64,000 nucleotides of DNA. Source: an uncultured Shimia sp. (GTDB lineage Bacteria; Pseudomonadota; Alphaproteobacteria; Rhodobacterales; Rhodobacteraceae). The DNA is taken from positions 91,446 to 155,445 of the forward strand of contig CALCOY010000023.1 of the NCBI GenBank assembly GCA_937897325.1. Reading direction: 5' to 3'. Under the pieces are notes generated by a model, which ran no database searches, was not told where the DNA came from, and saw only the letters and a program-made list of their open reading frames with translations. The position numbers and the translations under genes were made by a program. Every line of letters begins with the position of its first letter. Position 1 is the first letter of the stretch. Shown here in pieces: positions 8,929 to 17,811 of the stretch.

Positions 8929-11079
8929 ATGATTTCTGCAAATGATCTCATCGCGCTCGTCCGCAACTACAACCCAAAGACCAACGAACAACTGATCGAG
9001 GCCGCCTATAACTTTGGCGGCCTTATGCATCAGGGACAGTTCCGTCATTCTGGCGAGCCGTACTTTACGCATCCGGTCGCGGTCGCGGCGATCCTAACCG
9101 AACAGCAGCTTGATGATGCGACGATCGTGACCGCGCTTCTGCATGACACGATCGAGGACACCAAAGCATCCTATTCGATGATCTTCGAACAGTTCGGGGA
9201 AGACATTGCAAAGCTGGTCGATGGGGTCACGAAGCTGACCAACCTGCAGCTCAGCTCGGTCGAGACGAAACAGGCAGAAAACTTCCGCAAGTTGTTCATG
9301 GCGATGTCGAAGGACATGCGCGTGATCCTCGTTAAGCTCAGCGACCGGTTGCACAATATGCGCACTATCAAGTCCATGCGCCCGGAAAAGCAGGTGCAGA
9401 AGGCGCGCGAGACGATGGACATCTTTGCGCCGCTCGCGGGGCGGATGGGGATGCAGTCCATGAGGGAAGAGCTGGAAGATCTGGCCTTTAAGGTACTGAA
9501 TCCAGAGGGACGCAACAGCATCATCCGGCGTTTTATCACCATGCAACGCGAGACCGGTGACGTGATCGAACGGATCACTGGTGACATGCGGCACGAGTTG
9601 GAAAAGACGCTTATTGACGCTGATGTGTTCGGACGGGCGAAAAAGCCCTATTCGATCTGGCGCAAGATGCAGGAGAAGGAACAATCCTTCAGCCGATTGA
9701 GCGATATCTACGGGTTTCGTATTCTCACCACGACAGAAGAGGATTGCTACCGCGCGCTGGGCGCCATCCATCAACGCTGGCGGGCGGTGCCAGGGCGTTT
9801 CAAGGACTACATCAGCCAACCTAAATCGAACGGATATCGTAGCATTCACACCACCGTCTCAGGTCGGGATGGCAAACGGGTTGAGGTGCAGATCCGCACG
9901 CGCCAGATGCATGACGTGGCTGAGACCGGCGTGGCGGCGCATTGGTCCTACCGCGATGGCGTACGCAGCCAGAATCCCTTTGCTGTCGACCCGGCCAAAT
10001 GGATCGCGCAACTGACCGAACAATTCGATGGCGACGACGATCACGAGGATTTCCTCGAAGCGGTCAAGCTTGAGATGTATTCGGATCAGGTGTTCTGCTT
10101 CACGCCGAAGGGTGAGGTGGTCAAGCTGCCGCGCGGGGCAACGCCGATTGATTTCGCCTATGCAATTCACACGCGGATCGGGTCGGCCTGTGTCGGTGCA
10201 AAGGTTGATGCGATGCGCGTACCGCTTTGGACGCGCCTGAAAAATGGGCAGTCGGTCGAGATAATCATCGCCGAAGGTCAGACGCCGCAAGCGACTTGGC
10301 TCGACATTGCTGTCACTGGTAAGGCCAAATCAGCGATCCGCAAGGCGCTGCGGGAAGCGGACCGCGAACGCTTTATCACGCTGGGCCGTGAACTTGCACG
10401 GGCGGCCTTTGCTCATGTCGGCAAGAAGGCGACCGACAAGGCGCTTGCGACGGCGGCTAAGCACCTGCGGCTTGATAGCGCGGATGAAGTGCTGGCCCGG
10501 CTTGGATCGGCAGAGCTGGCCGGGCGGGAGGTGGTGCAGACCATCTACCCTGATTTGACACCGAAAAAGGGCAAAGAGGTCGATGCGCGGAGCGCGGTAA
10601 TTGGGCTTTTGCCCGGCCAATCCTTTCAGCGCGCAACCTGCTGTGAGCCCCTTCCGGGCGAACGGATCGTGGGTATCACCTTCCGCGGCGAAGGTGTGGT
10701 TGTCCATGCCATCGACTGCGCGCGCATGGTCGAATACGAGGATCAGCCTGATCGCTGGCTGGACCTGCATTGGCATGATGGATCGCATCCGGCGGTTTAT
10801 GGCACGACGCTGGATCTGACGATCGGGAATGATTCTGGCGTGTTGGGACGAATTTGCACGTTGATCGGCGAGGCGCAGGCCAATATCTCGAATCTGCAGT
10901 TCGTCGACCGGAAACCTGACTTTTACAGACTTCTGATCTATGTCGAACTGCGAGACGCGCAGCATCTGCACAAGCTGATGGGTGCGCTTGAGGCGGACAA
11001 CGACGTGGCGGCGATTCAACGCTACCGCGGAACTGCGCGGGACGATGTGGCGGCGGTGCCGTCGGCCCAAGCGGTGTGA
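8929..11079 (+). CDS. rsh: Bifunctional (p)ppGpp synthetase/hydrolase (RSH)
   Basis: 716 aa long RelA/SpoT homologue controlling the stringent response. In order: an HD hydrolase domain with ALLHDTIEDT near residues 68-77, a synthetase domain with DIYGFRI and GRFKDYISQPKSNGYRSIHT around 260-310, and a TGS domain (CFTPKGEVVKLPRGATPIDFA near 385). A C-terminal ACT domain starts at LDLTIGNDSGVLGRI near 628. Both the HD motif and the synthetase motif look intact, so dual activity is expected. It starts 18 bp after rpoZ and is probably cotranscribed. Alphaproteobacteria usually have this single long RSH. Confidence 0.95.
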   Translation: MISANDLIALVRNYNPKTNEQLIEAAYNFGGLMHQGQFRHSGEPYFTHPVAVAAILTEQQLDDATIVTALLHDTIEDTKASYSMIFEQFGEDIAKLVDGVTKLTNLQLSSVETKQAENFRKLFMAMSKDMRVILVKLSDRLHNMRTIKSMRPEKQVQKARETMDIFAPLAGRMGMQSMREELEDLAFKVLNPEGRNSIIRRFITMQRETGDVIERITGDMRHELEKTLIDADVFGRAKKPYSIWRKMQEKEQSFSRLSDIYGFRILTTTEEDCYRALGAIHQRWRAVPGRFKDYISQPKSNGYRSIHTTVSGRDGKRVEVQIRTRQMHDVAETGVAAHWSYRDGVRSQNPFAVDPAKWIAQLTEQFDGDDDHEDFLEAVKLEMYSDQVFCFTPKGEVVKLPRGATPIDFAYAIHTRIGSACVGAKVDAMRVPLWTRLKNGQSVEIIIAEGQTPQATWLDIAVTGKAKSAIRKALREADRERFITLGRELARAAFAHVGKKATDKALATAAKHLRLDSADEVLARLGSAELAGREVVQTIYPDLTPKKGKEVDARSAVIGLLPGQSFQRATCCEPLPGERIVGITFRGEGVVVHAIDCARMVEYEDQPDRWLDLHWHDGSHPAVYGTTLDLTIGNDSGVLGRICTLIGEAQANISNLQFVDRKPDFYRLLIYVELRDAQHLHKLMGALEADNDVAAIQRYRGTARDDVAAVPSAQAV

Positions 11080-11100
11080 GAAGGTAGGGAAGAAAAGTCT

Positions 11101-11757
11101 TTGGTGTTTAAGCGGCGCGATCCCAAACCGATGACGCGCGCGGTTCTCGAGTTCCTTTGGCCGCGTGGTGGCTGGAAGCGTGCGTTTCTCTACGTCAAAC
11201 ACCGTGTGCGGCGGCTGCCGGACCGGCCTGAACGCATCTCGCGTGGAATCTGGGCGGGGGTCTTCACGACCTTCACGCCGTTTTACGGCCTTCATTTTGT
11301 ATGTGCCGCGCTGATCGCAATGGTGATGCGCGGCAATATCCTGGCCGCGATGATGGCGACATTCTTCGGCAATCCGCTGACCTATGTGCCAATCGGCGTT
11401 GTGTCTTTGCAGACCGGGCATTGGCTGCTGGGTACGGAGATGCGTCACATCGACGAACGATCCTTCGGCGGCAAATTCGTGGATGCCGGGGGGGATCTTT
11501 GGCACAATCTGAAAGCCACGCTGATGGGCGGCGACGTCGACTGGACGGGCCTTTCGCGCTTTTACGACGAGATTTTCTTTCCCTATCTGATTGGCGGGAT
11601 CATTCCGGGCATCGTGGCGGGTACGATTTGTTACTATCTCTCTGTCCCTTTGATCCGCGCCTATCAGAAGCGGCGGCGCGGGGCGATCAAGGCCAAGTTC
11701 AACGCCCTAAAGGCCAAGGCGGCGGCCAAGGCCGATGCGACCTCTAAAGCGGACTAG
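11101..11757 (+). CDS. DUF2062 membrane protein
   Basis: 218 aa. Basic N-terminus MVFKRRDPKPMTRA, then PERISRGIWAGVFTTFTPFYGLHF and FFGNPLTYVPIGVVSLQTG, which are DUF2062 signatures (A-G-x-F-x-x-F-x-P, GNPLT). Several hydrophobic helices and an Ala/Lys-rich C-terminal tail (KAKAAAKADA) follow. The TTG at 11101 was taken because relatives begin MVFKRR; a GTG one codon later is the alternative. It follows rsh by 21 bp and precedes pdxJ. Function unknown, possibly a transport-related small membrane protein. Confidence 0.8.
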   Translation: MVFKRRDPKPMTRAVLEFLWPRGGWKRAFLYVKHRVRRLPDRPERISRGIWAGVFTTFTPFYGLHFVCAALIAMVMRGNILAAMMATFFGNPLTYVPIGVVSLQTGHWLLGTEMRHIDERSFGGKFVDAGGDLWHNLKATLMGGDVDWTGLSRFYDEIFFPYLIGGIIPGIVAGTICYYLSVPLIRAYQKRRRGAIKAKFNALKAKAAAKADATSKAD

Positions 11758-11836
11758 GTTGCGCGTCTGAAAGAGCATTTTATCTTTTGTTGCAGAGGAT
11801 TAAGGTCGCGGCGATTCATCTGTCGCGAGGGGAAAG

Positions 11837-12586
11837 ATGGCTGATCCGAAAAAGCTCCGCCTGGGTGTCAACATCGATCATGTCGCAACGGTGCGCAACG
11901 CGCGGGGTGGAGCCTATCCCGATCCGTTGCGGGCGGCCAGGATCGCCGAGGACGCGGGGGCCGATGGCATCACGGCGCATTTGCGCGAAGACCGTCGGCA
12001 TATCTCAGACGCGGATATCGACGGATTGATGGAGGTACTCGGCGTGCCCCTGAACTTCGAGATGGCCGCGACCGATGAGATGCAGGCGATTGCCCTCCGT
12101 CACAGACCCCACGCAGTCTGTATCGTGCCTGAAAAGCGCGAGGAACGGACGACTGAAGGCGGTCTCGAGGTCGCCCGCGAAGAAAATAAATTGGCGCATT
12201 TTATTGCCCCGCTGCGCGATGCGGGCTGCCGGGTGTCGATCTTCATCGCCGCCGACAAACGCCAGATCGAAGCGGCGCACCGGATCGGCGCCGAGGTGAT
12301 AGAACTGCATACCGGTGCCTATTGCGATGCCGCAGCCGAAGGCGATAAGGCGACGGTCGCTTCGGAACTGGAAGCGCTGACCGAGATGGCGACTTTTGCG
12401 CATGATCTGGGGCTGGAGGTTCATGCAGGCCACGGGCTGAATTATGAGACCGTTAAGCCCGTTGCGGCCCTGCCCGAAGTGATGGAACTCAACATCGGGC
12501 ATTTCCTGATTGGTGAGGCGATCTTTCTGGGGCTGGAACCGGCGATCCACGAAATGCGCCGCCTGATGGATGAGGCGCGCGTATGA
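11837..12586 (+). CDS. pdxJ: Pyridoxine 5'-phosphate synthase
   Basis: Condenses 1-deoxyxylulose 5-phosphate with aminoacetone phosphate in vitamin B6 synthesis. 249 aa. [17 protein letters not shown] (catalytic His and phosphate contacts), [18 protein letters not shown], and [11 protein letters not shown] with the terminal [14 protein letters not shown] are all hallmark TIM-barrel motifs of PdxJ. GAGGGGAAAG upstream of the ATG is the RBS. It opens the pdxJ-acpS-lepB-rnc-era-recO region. Its last codons overlap the next gene by 4 bases. Confidence 0.97.
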   Translation: MADPKKLRLGVNIDHVATVRNARGGAYPDPLRAARIAEDAGADGITAHLREDRRHISDADIDGLMEVLGVPLNFEMAATDEMQAIALRHRPHAVCIVPEKREERTTEGGLEVAREENKLAHFIAPLRDAGCRVSIFIAADKRQIEAAHRIGAEVIELHTGAYCDAAAEGDKATVASELEALTEMATFAHDLGLEVHAGHGLNYETVKPVAALPEVMELNIGHFLIGEAIFLGLEPAIHEMRRLMDEARV

Positions 12587-13206
12587 TCACACCGGAATTC
12601 ATTGCGATCTGGGTGGCCTGGATGCTGGCTGGGGGATCGCCAGGCCCTGCGACGCTGGGGATCGCGGGCACGGCGATGACCTCGGGGCGGGCCTCGGCGT
12701 TGCCGTTTACCTTCGGGATCCTTGCAGGCTCGGCCACATGGGGGATCGCGGCGGCACTGGGTCTGTCAGCGATCATGCTCGCCAATGTCTGGCTATTCGA
12801 GGTGATCCGCTATGCCGGGGCCGCTTATCTGGGCTGGCTTGCCATCAAGGCCCTGCGCCGCGCCATCAAGAACAAGGGCGGCCAATCCGGTACGCCATTT
12901 TCGGGCAGTGCGCGTACGCTTTTTGCAAAAGGGGCCGCCATTCACCTGACAAATCCAAAGGCCATCCTGAGTTGGGGTTCGATCTACGCAATTGTGGCGC
13001 CGCCGAACGCTACGCTGGGGATGATGATGGGTTACTTCGGGCTGCTCTACGCGGGCTCGATCCTGATCTTTGTCGGCTACGCTTTCCTCTTTTCATCGGA
13101 CCGAATGGTGCGAACTTACGCACGCGCGAGCCGCTGGTTCGATGTCGTCTTTGCAGGCTTTTTCGGTTTTGCCAGCTTCAAGATCCTGACCGCCCGGCTG
13201 CAATGA
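12583..13206 (+). CDS. LysE family translocator
   Basis: 207 aa, about six TM segments. The family motif [24 protein letters not shown] sits at the N-terminus and [21 protein letters not shown] in the middle. ATGA overlap with pdxJ implies translational coupling. Probable amino-acid or metabolite exporter of unknown substrate. It is the second LysE-type protein in the window. It interrupts the pdxJ-acpS pairing seen in many relatives. Confidence 0.85.
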   Translation: MITPEFIAIWVAWMLAGGSPGPATLGIAGTAMTSGRASALPFTFGILAGSATWGIAAALGLSAIMLANVWLFEVIRYAGAAYLGWLAIKALRRAIKNKGGQSGTPFSGSARTLFAKGAAIHLTNPKAILSWGSIYAIVAPPNATLGMMMGYFGLLYAGSILIFVGYAFLFSSDRMVRTYARASRWFDVVFAGFFGFASFKILTARLQ

Positions 13207-13228
13207 TCCTTCTGGCCAAGACGATGAA

Positions 13229-13687
13229 GTGCCGTTAAAAAAGGCGACTGGACTATACGGGTTAACAATGTACTGCCGACTAAACGTCCTCAGATGCTCT
13301 GTGACCTATATCTTGTTGAGTTTTACCTTAGTGATCGCTGTCACTGCCGCGGACGAAGGTGCTAAACCACTGCACTATTTCAATATGCCCACAGTAATTG
13401 CTGCGAATACCGAGGCGTCGAAACCCAAGGGACACAGAGCTTGGTCGCTTTCTGCACAGATGACCGGTTTGGCTATCCTTGTCCTATTCCTTGAGGCGGG
13501 CATCTTACAAATTCTTGGATTTGAGTATTCGGCTGATGTCCAAACCATGATGCAGCCAGCCTTCCTGTTCTCTCTGTTGGTTATCTGTGGTGCCCTGTTT
13601 ACGCCCATCGAATGGGTCTCTTTGCGTCTCGGCGCCCCAATAGAGCTAAAGACGCAAGCTGCCAGACACCGCAAGGCGCAAAAATGA
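13229..13687 (+). CDS. Hypothetical membrane protein
   Basis: 152 aa from GTG 13229; an internal ATG at 13268 is an equally possible start, and neither has a good RBS. Three hydrophobic helices are visible: [36 protein letters not shown] and [19 protein letters not shown], with a basic tail. No family recognised. Its stop overlaps the acpS start as ATGA, which supports it being a real, coupled gene despite less typical codon use. Confidence 0.5.
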   Translation: MPLKKATGLYGLTMYCRLNVLRCSVTYILLSFTLVIAVTAADEGAKPLHYFNMPTVIAANTEASKPKGHRAWSLSAQMTGLAILVLFLEAGILQILGFEYSADVQTMMQPAFLFSLLVICGALFTPIEWVSLRLGAPIELKTQAARHRKAQK

Positions 13688-14088
13688 TCCTTGGCATCGG
13701 CACTGACCTCGCGAATATCGAGCGGATCGCGGGCACTTTGGAACGCTTCGGTGATCGGTTTCGCAATCGGGTTTTCACCGAGGTTGAACAGGCCAAGGCG
13801 GAACGGCGCAAGGACGTGGCAGGCACCTATGCGAAACGCTGGGCGGCAAAAGAGGCGTGTTCCAAGGCGCTGGGGACAGGTTTGCGTATGGGAATTTCGT
13901 GGAAGGACATGGCTGTCAGCAACCTGCGCACGGGTCAACCGATCATGGAGGTGACGGGTTGGGCAGCTGAACGTCTGGCCGAGATGACGCCCGAGGGACA
14001 CGAGGCAATCATTCACGTGACCCTGACTGACGACCACCCCTGGGCGCAAGCCTTTGTTCTTATAGAGGCACGCCCGATTTCCGATTGA
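13684..14088 (+). CDS. acpS: Holo-[acyl-carrier-protein] synthase
   Basis: Transfers 4'-phosphopantetheine from CoA to apo-ACP. 134 aa. [15 protein letters not shown] carries the Mg-binding Asp (D8) and [16 protein letters not shown] the second acidic ligand (E57). The ATG at 13684 overlaps the preceding stop. In many Rhodobacterales acpS is followed directly by lepB. Here about 4.7 kb of other genes separates them. Confidence 0.96.
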   Translation: MILGIGTDLANIERIAGTLERFGDRFRNRVFTEVEQAKAERRKDVAGTYAKRWAAKEACSKALGTGLRMGISWKDMAVSNLRTGQPIMEVTGWAAERLAEMTPEGHEAIIHVTLTDDHPWAQAFVLIEARPISD

Positions 14089-14119
14089 TCCTCGGACTTG
14101 CGCACCTAGCTCATCCAAG

Positions 14120-14782
14120 ATGAAAAACGTGCTGATTTTGGGCGCTTCGGGCGGAATAGGCGCGGCGCTGGTCGCTGAATATCGCGAGAGGGGCGCTGAT
14201 GTCACAGGGCTATCTCGAAAAGACAACGGTCTGGACATGACCGATCAGGCGTCGGTCGCCAAACATCTCAAGGGGCAGGGGCTGTTCGACCTGGTAATCG
14301 TTGCGACGGGCGCGTTGGAAATCGATGGGGCCGCACCCGAGAAGACAATCCGCGGGCTGTCATCCAAGGCTATGGCGGATCAGTTCGCCTTGAACGCCAT
14401 CGGGCCGGCGCTGGTGCTGAGCCATGCGCATGATCTCTTGCCCCGCGACCGCGCATCCGTCTTCGCTGTGCTATCGGCGCGGGTGGGATCCATCGGTGAC
14501 AACCGGGTCGGGGGCTGGATCAGCTATCGGTCAGCCAAGGCAGCGGTCAATCAGGTGGTGCATACGGGTGCAATTGAATTGGCCCGAACCCATAGACAGG
14601 CGACAATTGTCGCACTCCATCCCGGCACTGTGGCGACCGCATTCACCGAAAAGTATCTCGGCCGTCACCCGTCCGTGCCGCCTTCTGAAGCCGCAAGCAA
14701 TCTGGCGCGGGTCATCGACGGGCTAACGTCGGCGGAAACCGGTCAATTCTTCGACTGGCAAGGAGAGGTCGTGCCGTGGTGA
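14120..14782 (+). CDS. Short-chain dehydrogenase/reductase
   Basis: 220 aa. NVLILGASGGIGAALVAEY is the nucleotide-binding TGxxxGxG-type motif. NAIGPALVLSH and ISYRSAKAAVNQVV give the catalytic Tyr-x-x-x-Lys (Y-R-S-A-K), and LHPGTVATAF follows. The CsgA-like SDR subgroup is the best match. It is translationally coupled to the photolyase-like gene (stop at 14782 inside that gene's start region). Such SDRs are commonly linked to photolyase/cryptochrome genes. Substrate unknown. Confidence 0.85.
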   Translation: MKNVLILGASGGIGAALVAEYRERGADVTGLSRKDNGLDMTDQASVAKHLKGQGLFDLVIVATGALEIDGAAPEKTIRGLSSKAMADQFALNAIGPALVLSHAHDLLPRDRASVFAVLSARVGSIGDNRVGGWISYRSAKAAVNQVVHTGAIELARTHRQATIVALHPGTVATAFTEKYLGRHPSVPPSEAASNLARVIDGLTSAETGQFFDWQGEVVPW

Positions 14783-16305
14783 AACGCTTGGTTCTGATAC
14801 TTGGCGACCAGCTTTCCGACAATATCGCTGCACTCAAGGCCGCCGATAAGGACAGCGACGTAGTCGTCATGGCTGAGGTGATGGAGGAAGGGTCCTACGT
14901 TCCACATCACCCCAAGAAGATCGCCCTCATCCTTGCGGCAATGCGCAAATTCGCGGCGCATTTGCGGGAAGATGGCTGGCAGGTCGCCTATTCCGAGCTG
15001 GACGATACAGAGAATTCCCAATCCATCGTCGGCGAATTGCTCCGCCGGGCGGATCAGCATGGGGTGGCGAAAGTGCTTGCGACCGAGCCGGGAGAGTTCC
15101 GCTTAATCGAAGCGCTGAATAATGCGCCGCTGGATGTCGAGCTTTGTGAAGATGACCGCTTTGTTGCTTCTCACGCGATGTTCGAAAGCTGGGCAGAGGG
15201 GCGCAAGGCCCTACGGATGGAGTACTTCTACCGCGAGATGCGCCGCAAGACCGACCTGCTGATGGAGCGGAACGATCCTGCCGGGGGTAAGTGGAATTAC
15301 GACCACGAGAACCGCAAACCAGCGCCCAATGAAGTGACCCATTCTGGACCGATGCAGTTCACGCCGGATGAGACGGTCGAAGAGGTGCTGGATCTGGTTG
15401 AGGCGAAATTCGGCAACCATTTTGGTCAATTGCGCCCCTTTGATTTCGCAACGGATCAGGCGCAGGCGCAGTTGGCATTGGCACATTTTGTCAAATATGC
15501 TCTGCCAAAATTCGGCGACTTTCAGGATGCGATGCTGAAGGACAACCGGTTTCTCTACCACGCGGTTGTCTCCCCCTATATCAATATCGGCCTGCTCGAC
15601 CCGCTTGAGGTCTGTCGTGCGGCGGAAGACGCCTGGCGCAATGGCGATGCGCCGATCAATGCGGTCGAAGGGTTTATCCGCCAGATCATTGGGTGGCGGG
15701 AATATGTGCGGGGCATCTATTTCCTCGAAGGTTCCGACTATCCGCAGCGCAATGGTTTGGGCCATGGGCGCAGCCTGCCGGACTTCTACTGGGGTGCCGA
15801 GACGAAGATGCTGTGCATCTCGAAGGCGGTCGAGCAAACCGAGGAAGAGGCCTATGCACATCATATTCAGCGCCTGATGGTGACGGGGAATTTTGCGCTG
15901 CTTTCGGGCCTGGATCCGCAACAGGTCAGCGAATGGTACTTAGCGGTCTATGCGGATGCGTTCGAATGGGTGGAGGCCCCGAATGTCGTGGGCATGTCGC
16001 TTTTCGCGGATGGGGGCGTGATTGCGTCGAAACCGTACGTGTCCTCAGGGGCGTACATCAACCGGATGTCGGATTACTGCAAATCCTGCGCCTATAAGGT
16101 CAGCCAGAAGACCGGGGAGGGGGCGTGCCCCTTCAACTTGCTTTATTGGCATTTCCTCGACCGGCACCGCGATCGATTTTCGAACAATGCGCGGATGGGG
16201 AATATGTATCGGACCTGGGACCGGATGGATGAAGGGCGGCGTGAAACGGTCCTGAGCGAAGCGGATGCATTTCTGAAAAGGATGGAGCAAGGGGAACTCG
16301 TCTAG
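14776..16305 (+). CDS. FeS-containing cryptochrome/photolyase-related protein, (6-4) photolyase PhrB type
   Basis: 509 aa. The N-terminal KRLVLILGDQLS is the DASH-independent 'photolyase-related' start. FLYHAVVSPYINIGLL, AVEGFIRQIIGWREYVRG and the C-terminal domain match the FeS-BCP/CryPro group. Four cysteines at 347, 435, 438 and 451 have the same spacing (88, 3, 13) as the [4Fe-4S] ligands known in Agrobacterium PhrB (350, 438, 441, 454). Known members repair (6-4) photoproducts or act as photoreceptors. The GTG start at 14776 (or 14779) overlaps the SDR stop, and AGGAGAGG lies just upstream. Confidence 0.9.
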   Translation: MVKRLVLILGDQLSDNIAALKAADKDSDVVVMAEVMEEGSYVPHHPKKIALILAAMRKFAAHLREDGWQVAYSELDDTENSQSIVGELLRRADQHGVAKVLATEPGEFRLIEALNNAPLDVELCEDDRFVASHAMFESWAEGRKALRMEYFYREMRRKTDLLMERNDPAGGKWNYDHENRKPAPNEVTHSGPMQFTPDETVEEVLDLVEAKFGNHFGQLRPFDFATDQAQAQLALAHFVKYALPKFGDFQDAMLKDNRFLYHAVVSPYINIGLLDPLEVCRAAEDAWRNGDAPINAVEGFIRQIIGWREYVRGIYFLEGSDYPQRNGLGHGRSLPDFYWGAETKMLCISKAVEQTEEEAYAHHIQRLMVTGNFALLSGLDPQQVSEWYLAVYADAFEWVEAPNVVGMSLFADGGVIASKPYVSSGAYINRMSDYCKSCAYKVSQKTGEGACPFNLLYWHFLDRHRDRFSNNARMGNMYRTWDRMDEGRRETVLSEADAFLKRMEQGELV

Positions 16306-16628
16306 CGTTCGATGACGCCGATTTCGTTCATTGCCGCCTCGAAAGCGGAGAGGTTTGAGTCGAATGCCTCGGCCTTGATCGCGTCGAAGCGTTTTCGGAG
16401 ATCGGCCTTTTCCTTGTCCTTGCAGTCGTTCCAGGGGCGACCCTGCAATCCCATCACGAGGACATAGTAGCCGATAAAGTGGGGCTTCATACCGCTGCGC
16501 AAAAGGCGGCGATAGGTCTCGTCCGGGCCGAGCGTTCGCAAGGTGTCGGCCGAGTGTATGCCAGCCTTTGCGCAAGCCGCGTCCATTGCTGGACCGAGAT
16601 TGCGGATTGAGGAAACGGGTTCAGACAT
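16302..16628 (-). CDS. TfoX C-terminal domain protein
   Basis: 108 aa. SIRNLGPAMDAACAKAGIHSADTLRTLG is the helix-hairpin-helix-like start of the TfoX_C domain (NLGPxxxxxLxxxGI). YRRLLRSGMKPHFIGYYVLVMGLQGRPW is characteristic of the alphaproteobacterial version. It lacks the TfoX N-terminal domain. Function unknown. It overlaps the photolyase gene tail-to-tail by 4 bases. Confidence 0.8.
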   Translation of the reverse strand: MSEPVSSIRNLGPAMDAACAKAGIHSADTLRTLGPDETYRRLLRSGMKPHFIGYYVLVMGLQGRPWNDCKDKEKADLRKRFDAIKAEAFDSNLSAFEAAMNEIGVIER

Positions 16629-16660
16629 GCCCGAAGCTTAGCCGGGCATGAGGCGGGCCG

Positions 16661-16753
16661 CTAGATGTCCGCGAAGTCCGAGAAGATGGGTGTTTCTTTC
16701 TTGTCTTCTGGCTTTGGCGCGCTCGGCGCGGGGGGGCGGGGTGTGCGACGCAT
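16661..16753 (-). CDS. Possible 30-residue proline-rich peptide
   Basis: The short frame MRRTPRPPAPSAPKPEDKKE continues to TPIFSDFADI before TAG. GAAAGG lies 7-8 bases before the ATG. It lies in the 210-bp gap between the TfoX-C gene and galM. It is too short to assign. The Pro/Lys-rich body with a hydrophobic-acidic tail looks coding-like, but comparison with relatives is required. Confidence 0.35.
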   Translation of the reverse strand: MRRTPRPPAPSAPKPEDKKETPIFSDFADI

Positions 16754-16839
16754 GGCACTGACCTTTCAATAAAAACTCAGGTCATTCCGCCACGTCACTT
16801 GGACCTTAGCGGTTCGGTTTTTGGACCATTTGCGGGCAG

Positions 16840-17760
16840 TCAGGACCGAATTGAGGCAGTGCCGAAGCGGTAGATCGTCGTCTGTTCAAAGGTTTCTTCG
16901 GGATGCAATGTGATGTCAGGGAAATGCGGATGGCGAGGCGCATCCGGCCATTTTTGCGGCTCAAGCGCAGTGCCAGCACCGGGATGGATCCGCGCGCCCC
17001 GGCATTTTTCGCTCGGCATATCGGGTAGGAAGGCGCCCGCGTAGACCTGCAAGCCAGGCGCGCCCGTCTCGACCTCAACCCAATGGCCATCCGAAGCGGT
17101 CAGACGCGCGGCGGGCTGTGTTCCATTGAGACAGAAGCAGTGATCAAGCATAGAACTGATGGCCCCCGGCATGCGCAGATCGAAGGGGCCATGGACGTCC
17201 ATCACCGCGCCCGTTGGCAGATTGCCGTGATCGGTCAGTAAGACCTTTTCGGCTGCGATCTGAAGGCTTTCGGTGAGCGTCCAGTAAGGATGATGGGCGG
17301 GATTCATCAATGTCGTCCGATCCGTCGTCGCGCGCAGGGTCAGATGCAAACTTTGTAACTCCAGCCTGTAGGTCGCCTTGATATGGCGCTTTCCGGGCAA
17401 TCCACACGCGCCGTCTTCCAGATCGCAGGTCAATGTCACCTGGTCGTCTGCTTGATCTACGATCTGCCAGATCTGGGCGTGCAACCCATTTGCACCGCCA
17501 TGCAAGCAGGTATCAGGCGGCTCGTTCACCGGCAGTTTGTGCACCTGCCCGTCGATCACCACCTGCCCGCCCGACAGACGGTTGGCTACCGGCCCCACCA
17601 CTGCGCCTGCATAGATCGGGATGCCTGCGTAGTCCGCGGGATCTGCGAAGCCCAGCACGAGGTTGCGGCCTTGCTCAAATGTCAGAGAACAAAGCGTCGC
17701 GCCAAGCGTCAGGATCTCGGCCTGAGTCCCGCCGCTTTGCAAGGTGATCAAATCCCTCAT
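16840..17760 (-). CDS. galM: Aldose 1-epimerase family protein
   Basis: 306 aa. The start was placed at 17760 because GGGAATTTG precedes the ATG and MRDLITLQSGGTQAEILTLG is a normal GalM N-terminus. Motifs: GAVVGPVANRLSGG, CLHGGANGLHAQIW (first catalytic His region), MNPAHHPYWTL (second His), LQVYAGAF and a C-terminal HPEETFEQTTIYRF. These catalyse anomeric interconversion of sugars in cytoplasm or periplasm; no signal peptide is present. It is divergent from the class-IV aminotransferase gene at 17812. Confidence 0.88.
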   Translation of the reverse strand: MRDLITLQSGGTQAEILTLGATLCSLTFEQGRNLVLGFADPADYAGIPIYAGAVVGPVANRLSGGQVVIDGQVHKLPVNEPPDTCLHGGANGLHAQIWQIVDQADDQVTLTCDLEDGACGLPGKRHIKATYRLELQSLHLTLRATTDRTTLMNPAHHPYWTLTESLQIAAEKVLLTDHGNLPTGAVMDVHGPFDLRMPGAISSMLDHCFCLNGTQPAARLTASDGHWVEVETGAPGLQVYAGAFLPDMPSEKCRGARIHPGAGTALEPQKWPDAPRHPHFPDITLHPEETFEQTTIYRFGTASIRS

Positions 17761-17811
17761 CAAATTCCCTTTGCCCTTGACGGCGCCACGCCGCCTTTCG
17801 ATCAATGGGGC

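Noticed and set aside
17383..17811. N-terminal extension of the class-IV aminotransferase frame
   Set aside because: It overlaps galM antisense and lies before the family N-terminus.
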